From Ornithinimicrobium avium (GTDB taxonomy: Bacteria; Actinomycetota; Actinomycetes; Actinomycetales; Dermatophilaceae): a stretch of 64,000 nt of DNA. The stretch spans positions 2,108,001-2,172,000 of the forward strand of contig NZ_CP031229.1 of assembly GCF_003351765.1 (NCBI RefSeq), in the 5' to 3' direction. The position numbers were made by a program, and so were the translations under genes. Below the pieces are notes generated by a model, which had not been told where the DNA came from, made no database searches, and saw only the letters and a list, made by a program, of their open reading frames with translations. Of the stretch, positions 58,839 through 64,000 are shown piece after piece; positions within the stretch are counted from its first letter, which is position 1; each line of letters starts with the position of its first letter.

Positions 58839-60223
58839 TGGCCACCCCCGCCCGTCCCGGCGCTCGCGGGACGGCCACCGGACGCCCCTCCCCGGACGCC
58901 ACGACCGTCCTGACGGCCTACGCGGTCGTCCTCTTCGCCGTGCCGTCCCGGCTGACGATCGAGCCGCTCGGCGGAGCCGGCTCACCCGCCCAGCTCCTGG
59001 CGCTGGGCGCCCTGGTCTGGTGGGCCTGGCAGCAGCTCTACGACAGGTCCTGGCACCTCGTCGGCACCCACCCGCGCCCGGTCGCGCTGGCCAACATCGC
59101 CTTCATGACGTGCGTCGGCGTGAGCTACGTGGCCGCGATGACCCGGCCCATCGAGGCCGACGAGGTCAGCACGGCCGATCTCGCGGTCGTCGCGGTGCTC
59201 GCCTGGAGCGGGGTGCTGCTGGCCACCCACGACGGCATCCCCGACCGCGACCGGCTGGAGGTCCTGGTGCGGCGGCTCTCGGTGGCGGCCGGGCTGATGG
59301 CCCTCCTGGGCCTGGTGCAGTTCGCCACCGGCGAGACCTTCGTGGAGCGCATCAGCGTCCCGGGCCTGGTGGAGAACTCTCGGTTCCAGGGCGCGTTCGA
59401 CCGGTCGGAGTTCGTCCGTCCGGCGGCGACGGCCGTCCACCCGATCGAGTTCGGCGCGGTGCTGACCATCCTGCTGCCCTTCGCGCTCTACACGGCCAGG
59501 CACGGCCGGTCGTGGTTCGTCAGGTGGGTGCCGAGCAGCGCGATCCTCCTCATGGCGCCCTTCTCGTTGTCCCGCTCGGTGCTCGTCGGGGTGGTGCTCG
59601 CGTTGGCCCTGACCGTGCCGTGGTGGCCGCGGCGGCAGCGCCTGGTGGCGCTCGTCCTCTCGGCCGGCGTGGTCCTGACCGCCCTGGCCTCGGTGCCCGG
59701 CCTGGCCCGCACGGTGGCCGAGCTGTTCACCGGGATCGGCTCGGACACCAGCGCCGCCTCCCGTCTCTCGGCGGTCGACAACGCCCTCGCCGCGTTCCGC
59801 CACGGCCCCTGGCTGGGACGGGGGCTGGGCACCTTCCTGCCCAAGTACCAGATCCTCGACAACCAGGTCCTCAGCTTCCTGGTCGAGCTCGGCGTCGTCG
59901 GCCTGGCCGCGTTCCTGTCGGTCTCGGCGGCCGCGGTGGTCGTCTCGGTCAGGGTCCGCAGGTCCACCACCGCACGCCGGGACCGTGACCTCGCCCAGGC
60001 CTGCGTGGCCGCCTCCGTGGTGGGCGTCGCCAACTTCAGCCTCTTCGACGGGCTCTGGTTCCCGATGGCCGCCGGCACCTACGCGGTCACGCTCGGCATC
60101 GCCGGCGCGCTCCACCGGGTCACGACCGGGTCCAGGGTGCTAACGCGGGACCCACGAGGAGCCGGCATCAAGGACGTCCGGTCGTCGCCGGGGATCCAGG
60201 AGGGCGAGCGCCGAGGCCCGTGA
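58838..60223 (+). CDS. O-antigen ligase-like / polymerase membrane protein
   Basis: 461 aa, about ten to twelve hydrophobic helices. The WaaL/Wzy-like signature is a large external loop between late helices: RSEFVRPAATAVHPIEFGAVL (about 188-208), FSLSRSVLVGVVLALAL, and SRLSAVDNALAAFRHGPWLGRGLGTFLPKYQILDNQ (about 306-342), where the RxxxW-GxGxG region is typical. It should join or ligate polysaccharide repeat units on the outer face. It is translationally coupled to the Wzz-like gene. Its last 84 bases overlap the convergent glycosyltransferase gene at 60140. Confidence 0.85.
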   Translation: MATPARPGARGTATGRPSPDATTVLTAYAVVLFAVPSRLTIEPLGGAGSPAQLLALGALVWWAWQQLYDRSWHLVGTHPRPVALANIAFMTCVGVSYVAAMTRPIEADEVSTADLAVVAVLAWSGVLLATHDGIPDRDRLEVLVRRLSVAAGLMALLGLVQFATGETFVERISVPGLVENSRFQGAFDRSEFVRPAATAVHPIEFGAVLTILLPFALYTARHGRSWFVRWVPSSAILLMAPFSLSRSVLVGVVLALALTVPWWPRRQRLVALVLSAGVVLTALASVPGLARTVAELFTGIGSDTSAASRLSAVDNALAAFRHGPWLGRGLGTFLPKYQILDNQVLSFLVELGVVGLAAFLSVSAAAVVVSVRVRRSTTARRDRDLAQACVAASVVGVANFSLFDGLWFPMAAGTYAVTLGIAGALHRVTTGSRVLTRDPRGAGIKDVRSSPGIQEGERRGP

Positions 60224-61027
60224 GGACCGGTGCCCGCGAGCCACCCAGGTGAGCTCGCTGAGGATGTTGAGCACCTGGAAGACAGCTCCCCGGACCGGAC
60301 CGTGCCGCCGCCGGTAGAGCCGCACGCGGTTGACCACCTGCAGCGTGTGCGTCCAGTCGTTGCGGCCCGAGGCCCCGCCGATGTGCACGGCGCGGGCCCG
60401 CGGCTCGTAGACCGTCGCCCACCCGCGGTCGCGCGCCCGCAGGCAGAAGTCCGTCTCCTCGCTGTAGAGGAAGTAGGACTCGTCCATGCCGCCGAGCTCG
60501 GCGAAGCACTCCGACCGGATCAGCAGGACGGCGCCCAGCACCCAGTCCACGGTCTGCCGAGTCCGGTAGCGCCGCGGTCCCCGGACGTACTCGTTGAGCC
60601 CCAGGCCCGAGGCCCGCGCCAACGAGGGCTCGTGGCGCATGGAGAGGACCAGGGCGCCGTCCTCCTCCTCGAGATGGGGCCCGACCACGCCCACGCGGGG
60701 CTCCGCGAGCGCCTCCAGCATCTGCGGCACCGCGTCCTCGGCCAGGCGCGCGTCCGGGTTGAGCACGAGCACGGCGTCCGCGGCACCGGCGGCGGCGACG
60801 CCCCGGTTGATCCCCGCGGCGTAGCCCACGTTGGTGGAGCGGACCAGCCGGCAGTCGGGGCGGCGGGACACCACCGCGCAGGTGTCGTCCGTCGAGCCGT
60901 TGTCGACGACCACCACGTTGATCCCCAGGTCGGGGGTGCCGGCCGGCAGCGAGTCCAGCAGGCCCTCCACGACGTCCGCGCTGTTGTAGGTCACCACGAC
61001 GGCCGTCACCGTGACCAGCGGCTTCAT
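60140..61027 (-). CDS. Glycosyltransferase family 2 (rhamnosyltransferase-like)
   Basis: 295 aa. VTVTAVVVTYNSADVVEGLLDSL, VVVDNGSTDDT, NVGYAAGINRGVAAAG, VLVLNPDARL (DxD site, about 88-97), VDWVLGAVLLIRSECFAELGGMDESYFLYSEETDFCLRARD, the standard WbbL-type acceptor segment. Inverting transferase acting on a lipid-linked sugar. ATG 61027 is clear. It is transcribed against its neighbours, and the 3' end overlaps the ligase-like gene by 84 bp. Confidence 0.92.
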   Translation of the reverse strand: MKPLVTVTAVVVTYNSADVVEGLLDSLPAGTPDLGINVVVVDNGSTDDTCAVVSRRPDCRLVRSTNVGYAAGINRGVAAAGAADAVLVLNPDARLAEDAVPQMLEALAEPRVGVVGPHLEEEDGALVLSMRHEPSLARASGLGLNEYVRGPRRYRTRQTVDWVLGAVLLIRSECFAELGGMDESYFLYSEETDFCLRARDRGWATVYEPRARAVHIGGASGRNDWTHTLQVVNRVRLYRRRHGPVRGAVFQVLNILSELTWVARGHRSSRASALALLDPRRRPDVLDAGSSWVPR

Positions 61028-61186
61028 CCCGCGAGACTAGCGCAGGTCGGGCCGCCCCGGAGGAGCCCGCGCACCGGCCCGGCGGCGAGGGTGCGCGGCG
61101 GCCCCAGCGCGCCTAGGCTGGAGGCACGAGCAGGGACGGGCCGCGCCGACGCGCGGCCCCGCCCCTCCTGGACGGAGGGCCTCACG

Positions 61187-62209
61187 ATGCGACGTGCTCG
61201 CTGGACGAAGGTAGAGCGGCGCCCGCGCGTCGTCGTGAGTCTGGTGCTCGCGTGCCTGGCCGTGGCCGCGACCGTCTGGTGGGGAGGTGCCGGCACGCCC
61301 CCGGGAGGTCCTGCGAGCCTCGGGGCCGTGGCCGACGGAGGTCCGCCCGCCGCCGACGCCGCCACCCTCCTGGACTGCGCGCCGGTGCCGAGCACCTGCG
61401 GCTATCCCGACGCCACCAGCACCGGCGTGACCGACGAGGACGCCCTGCGCGTGGTGGGTGAGGACACCTCCCAGGGCGACGGCTGGGAGCTCGACCCCCG
61501 CGGCTGGGTCAGGGTCAGCACGGACGGCGCGGTCGTCGAGGACCTCGACGTCCCCTACAACCTGGACATCACCGCCGACCACGTGACGCTCCGCAACGTC
61601 CGCGTCCGGGTGGGCGGCGAGACGTTCGGGATCAGCCTGCGGCACACCAGCGACGTGACGATCGAGGACGTGACGATCACGGCTCCGGACCAGGGCGCGG
61701 GCCGCCTCATGGTCGGCGTCAAGGACATCTACGGCGACAGCACCGGCACCGTCGTCCGTCGCGCGGACATCTCGCACGTGTCGACCGGGGTGCAGCTCGA
61801 CGCCGGCCTCGTCGAGGACAGCTACATCCACGACCTGGGGATGCTGGGCGAGGACCACGTCAACGGCATCACCAGCAACGGCGGCGGCGAGCAGCTCACG
61901 ATCCGTCACAACACCGTGCTCAACGAGCACCCGCAGACCGACGCGATCAGCCTCTTCCAGGACTTCGGGACGCAGCGCAACCGGCTGATCACGGACAACC
62001 TGGTGGCCGGTGGCGGCTACACGCTCTACGCCGGTGCCGGGGCGCTCGGGCCGACCGAGGGCATCCGGGTGACCGACAACCGCTTCTCCCGCCTGTACTT
62101 CCCCGCGAGCGGCCGCTACGGCCCGCTCACGGCCTACGAGCCGGGACCCGGCAACGTGCTCAGCGGCAACGTGTGGGACGACACGGGCCGCAGCATCTCA
62201 GGCCCCTAG
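61187..62209 (+). CDS. Exported right-handed parallel beta-helix protein
   Basis: 340 aa. A basic start and a single helix (VVVSLVLACLAVAATVWWGG) form a signal or anchor. After a linker with two Cys (LDCAPVPSTCGYP) come beta-helix rungs: VVEDLDVPYNLDITADHVTLRNVRVRV, GISLRHTSDVTIEDVTITA, VVRRADISHVSTGVQL, LTIRHNTVLNEHPQTDAI and NRLITDNLVAGGGYTLYAG. The fold is that of pectate-lyase-like and tail-spike enzymes; the catalytic residues are not identifiable. It may cleave or epimerise the polysaccharide. GGAGGG precedes the ATG. The 3' end overlaps a convergent glycosyltransferase by 12 bp. Confidence 0.8.
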   Translation: MRRARWTKVERRPRVVVSLVLACLAVAATVWWGGAGTPPGGPASLGAVADGGPPAADAATLLDCAPVPSTCGYPDATSTGVTDEDALRVVGEDTSQGDGWELDPRGWVRVSTDGAVVEDLDVPYNLDITADHVTLRNVRVRVGGETFGISLRHTSDVTIEDVTITAPDQGAGRLMVGVKDIYGDSTGTVVRRADISHVSTGVQLDAGLVEDSYIHDLGMLGEDHVNGITSNGGGEQLTIRHNTVLNEHPQTDAISLFQDFGTQRNRLITDNLVAGGGYTLYAGAGALGPTEGIRVTDNRFSRLYFPASGRYGPLTAYEPGPGNVLSGNVWDDTGRSISGP

Positions 62210-63370
62210 CGCAGCCGTCCCCACCTCCGGCACCGCGTCGACGAGGAGCTGCGCGCGGGCCTCCCAGGAGTGCCTCTCGGCGAACGACCGCCGGCGCCCG
62301 GCAGCGTCCGCGTCCACCTGTGCGCCGGCGCAGTGGCCGGCGACGAGCGCCACGAACTCGTCGTCCGACGTGGCGATGTCGACCAGGTCGGTCCCCAGCC
62401 ATCGGGTCGCCGGCAGGTCGCTCGCCACCACGGGCAGCCCGTGGGCGAGGTACTCCAGGGTCTTCAGCGGGAAGCTGGCCTCGTTGAAACGGTCCCGGCG
62501 ATAGGGGGTGACGCCCACCGTCAGGTGCTGCAGGTAGGCGCCGAGCCGTTCGGGCGGCCGGTGACCGAGCCAGGTCACGCCCGGCCGGGCGAAGAGGTCG
62601 TGGAAGTCGCGCAGGGTCGCGGGGTCGCGCGTGGTCAGCGGCCCGATGAGGACGAGGGGCAGGCCCGCCGCGGCGATCCGGTGGAGCAGCCGCACGTCGG
62701 TGCGCTCGTTGAGCTGCCCGACCAGCCCCACCAGCCGGCCGTCCGGCAGGTCGGTCGGCCGCGCGGCGGGGGTCGCCGGAGGGAGCACGCATCCGTTGGC
62801 CAGGAGCAGTGCACGCGCGCCCGGCCCCAGCTGCGCCAGCCGGTCCACCAGGACCGGCGTCACGCCTCCGACCAGGTCGGCCGCCGCGGCGTTGCCGGCG
62901 AGCCGACGGCGGACGAGCCCCGGGTCCAGGCCCATCAGCCCGGCGCCGCCCTCCCAGTCGTCGGTCAGGTAGAAGAACCGGACGCCGGGCAGGGCACGGG
63001 GGAAGCCGGCCAGCGGCGAGGCGACGACGACGAGGCACGGCCCGAGGTCGAGGGCCCGGCTCGCGCGCACGGTGAGCCGGTGCTGCCACCAGGTCGCCAG
63101 GCCGACCATCACCCTCCTCGTGAGCAGCGGCGGCCCCAGCGTCCGCAGCCGGGTGACCCCTGGAGCCACGTCGACCAGGCCCCACGGCTGCCCCGGCCCG
63201 CGCCTGCGGCGGCGCCGCAGCAGGTGCGTGACCGGCTGGGCCGGGTCCACGTAGAGGACCGGCCCGAGCACGGAGGCCAGGGCCGTCGCCAGCTGGCGGT
63301 CGGTGCCGGCGACGCGGTGCCACTCGGTCCCCGCGAGGTAGACGACCCCACCGCCGTGGCCGGCGCTCAC
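62198..63370 (-). CDS. Glycosyltransferase (GT1/GT4-like, GT-B fold)
   Basis: 390 aa. GTG 63370 overlaps the stop of the upstream gene (GTGA). The N-half (VVYLAGTEWHRVAGTDRQLATAL, VLYVDPAQPVTHLL, LVVVASPLAGFPRALPGVRFFYLTDDWEGG) resembles polysaccharide GT4 enzymes; the C-half has LVGLVGQLNERTDVRLLHRIA, VTWLGHRPPERLGAYLQHLTVGVTPYRRDRFNEASFPLKTLEYLAHGLPVVASD, with the E-x7-E region degenerate (FPLKTLEYLAHGLPVV). Adds a sugar to the repeat unit; donor unknown. In an operon with the partial gene at 63367. Confidence 0.85.
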   Translation of the reverse strand: MSAGHGGGVVYLAGTEWHRVAGTDRQLATALASVLGPVLYVDPAQPVTHLLRRRRRRGPGQPWGLVDVAPGVTRLRTLGPPLLTRRVMVGLATWWQHRLTVRASRALDLGPCLVVVASPLAGFPRALPGVRFFYLTDDWEGGAGLMGLDPGLVRRRLAGNAAAADLVGGVTPVLVDRLAQLGPGARALLLANGCVLPPATPAARPTDLPDGRLVGLVGQLNERTDVRLLHRIAAAGLPLVLIGPLTTRDPATLRDFHDLFARPGVTWLGHRPPERLGAYLQHLTVGVTPYRRDRFNEASFPLKTLEYLAHGLPVVASDLPATRWLGTDLVDIATSDDEFVALVAGHCAGAQVDADAAGRRRSFAERHSWEARAQLLVDAVPEVGTAALGA

Positions 63371-64000
63371 CCTCTGCTCACCCGCCGCGCCGGACCGGTC
63401 GGCGCGGCGGCCACCGGACGGGCGTTGAAGTCGTCCGCCGCGCGCCGGCCGGTCAACCGCTGTCCGGCCCGGCCCGCCCGGTAGCGCACGAACCGCCACG
63501 CCGTGCGCGGCAGGTCTCCGCCGTCGGCGGCCGGCCCTGGCTGCACGGTCGTGGCCCGACGGTAGTGGTCGACCTGACTCCGCGCCGCAGCGTCCAGGGA
63601 GAAGCGCTCCTGCACCGTCCGGAGCGCGAAGGCTCCCAGCTCGCGGCGGGACGCCGCGCCGGTGACCAGGGGCAGCAGCTCACCCCGGAGCCGGGCCGGG
63701 CCCGTCTCCGGCCCGTCCCCCACGCCGTACCAGCCCGTCCACAGGAAGTAGGCGAGCGTGTCCGGACGCACGGTCCGCCAGAACCCCTTCTCGCCCTGGA
63801 CGACCACGGGCTTGCCGAACGCCATCGCACGCAGGGCCGAGCTCCCCATACCCAGTGACACGTCCGCGGCCGCGTAGGCGACCCGCGGGTCCGCGAGCTC
63901 ACCGACGAGCTGCACCGCGGGATCGGCACCGCCCGGGGGCCGGGCCGTCACCACGGCGTCCTCCAGGTCCTGGCGCGCCGGGCCGTTACCAACGACGAGC
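63367..64000 (-). CDS. Glycosyltransferase, 5' end outside window
   Basis: The frame is open to the window edge, so only the C-terminal ~211 residues are present. They begin LVVGNGPARQDLEDAV, then LVGELADPRVAYAAADVSLGMGSSALRAMAFGKPVVVQGEKGFW, a GT-B donor-site pattern with a partly changed E-x7-E motif, and a C-terminal helical part with several Arg. It belongs to the same operon as the gene at 62198. The product could be a GT4-type transferase; family details need the upstream sequence. Confidence 0.75.
   Translation of the reverse strand, partial: LVVGNGPARQDLEDAVVTARPPGGADPAVQLVGELADPRVAYAAADVSLGMGSSALRAMAFGKPVVVQGEKGFWRTVRPDTLAYFLWTGWYGVGDGPETGPARLRGELLPLVTGAASRRELGAFALRTVQERFSLDAAARSQVDHYRRATTVQPGPAADGGDLPRTAWRFVRYRAGRAGQRLTGRRAADDFNARPVAAAPTGPARRVSRG

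Noticed and set aside
1..64000. Frequent CATACC/GGTATG hexamers in coding regions
   Set aside because: Rough count is not far above what base composition predicts; no positional pattern was seen.

Overview
The window is high-GC DNA with many GTG starts, ATGA/GTGA stop-start overlaps and actinobacterial families (DUF4235, DUF2254, DUF5058, RDD, split acyl thioesterase). It looks like an actinomycete chromosome, probably an Intrasporangiaceae or Ornithinimicrobiaceae relative; the family placement is inference from gene content and style, not from a marker gene. No rRNA, tRNA, CRISPR array or intact transposase was seen.

Layout. 1-5 kb: the 3' end of a secreted subtilase, a thioesterase, a lipoprotein and an RDD membrane protein. 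5.0-6.5 kb: a sugar-phosphate transferase that starts lipid-linked polysaccharide. 6.7-14.3 kb: a thiamine ABC transporter regulon in two parts (thiP-thiQ and thiB), each behind its own TPP riboswitch, with a lower-GC two-component system and a membrane-protein gene lodged between them. 14.4-16.2 kb: a small exported protein, a SipW-type (S26B) signal peptidase and a second exported protein. 16.2-19.2 kb: a decayed strip holding an IS630 transposase remnant, a dead third copy of the signal peptidase, a glycosyltransferase and the tail of a capsular tyrosine kinase.

20.1-28.6 kb is a dipeptide/oligopeptide import operon (binding protein, two permeases, two ATPases) running into a DUF885 metallopeptidase and an amidohydrolase, which together suggest peptide uptake and breakdown. 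28.6-34.1 kb holds an asparaginase pseudogene, a large secreted M6-like metalloprotease whose 5' end looks frameshifted, a DUF559/AbiEi-type protein, a ruined toxin-antitoxin pair and a DoxX-like protein. 34.2-44.8 kb is mixed housekeeping: acyl-CoA synthetase, DUF5058 transporter pair, DUF2254, potassium channel, TPR protein, a second DUF559/AbiEi gene and an ATP-grasp enzyme. 45-46 kb repeats the exported protein plus SipW-type peptidase cassette. 46-64 kb is an exopolysaccharide/cell-surface cluster: wecB, a giant Tat-exported DUF4082 protein, TagA-type and other glycosyltransferases, two kinase-less Wzz-like proteins, an O-antigen-ligase-like protein and a beta-helix protein.

The most unusual structure is a family of five dispersed palindromic elements headed by TTGACGTGCACGTCA. 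Two of them form 55-bp inverted repeats around one DUF559/AbiEi gene, giving a 1.1-kb transposon-like unit. The duplicated (and once decayed) exported-protein/SipW cassette is the second notable system.
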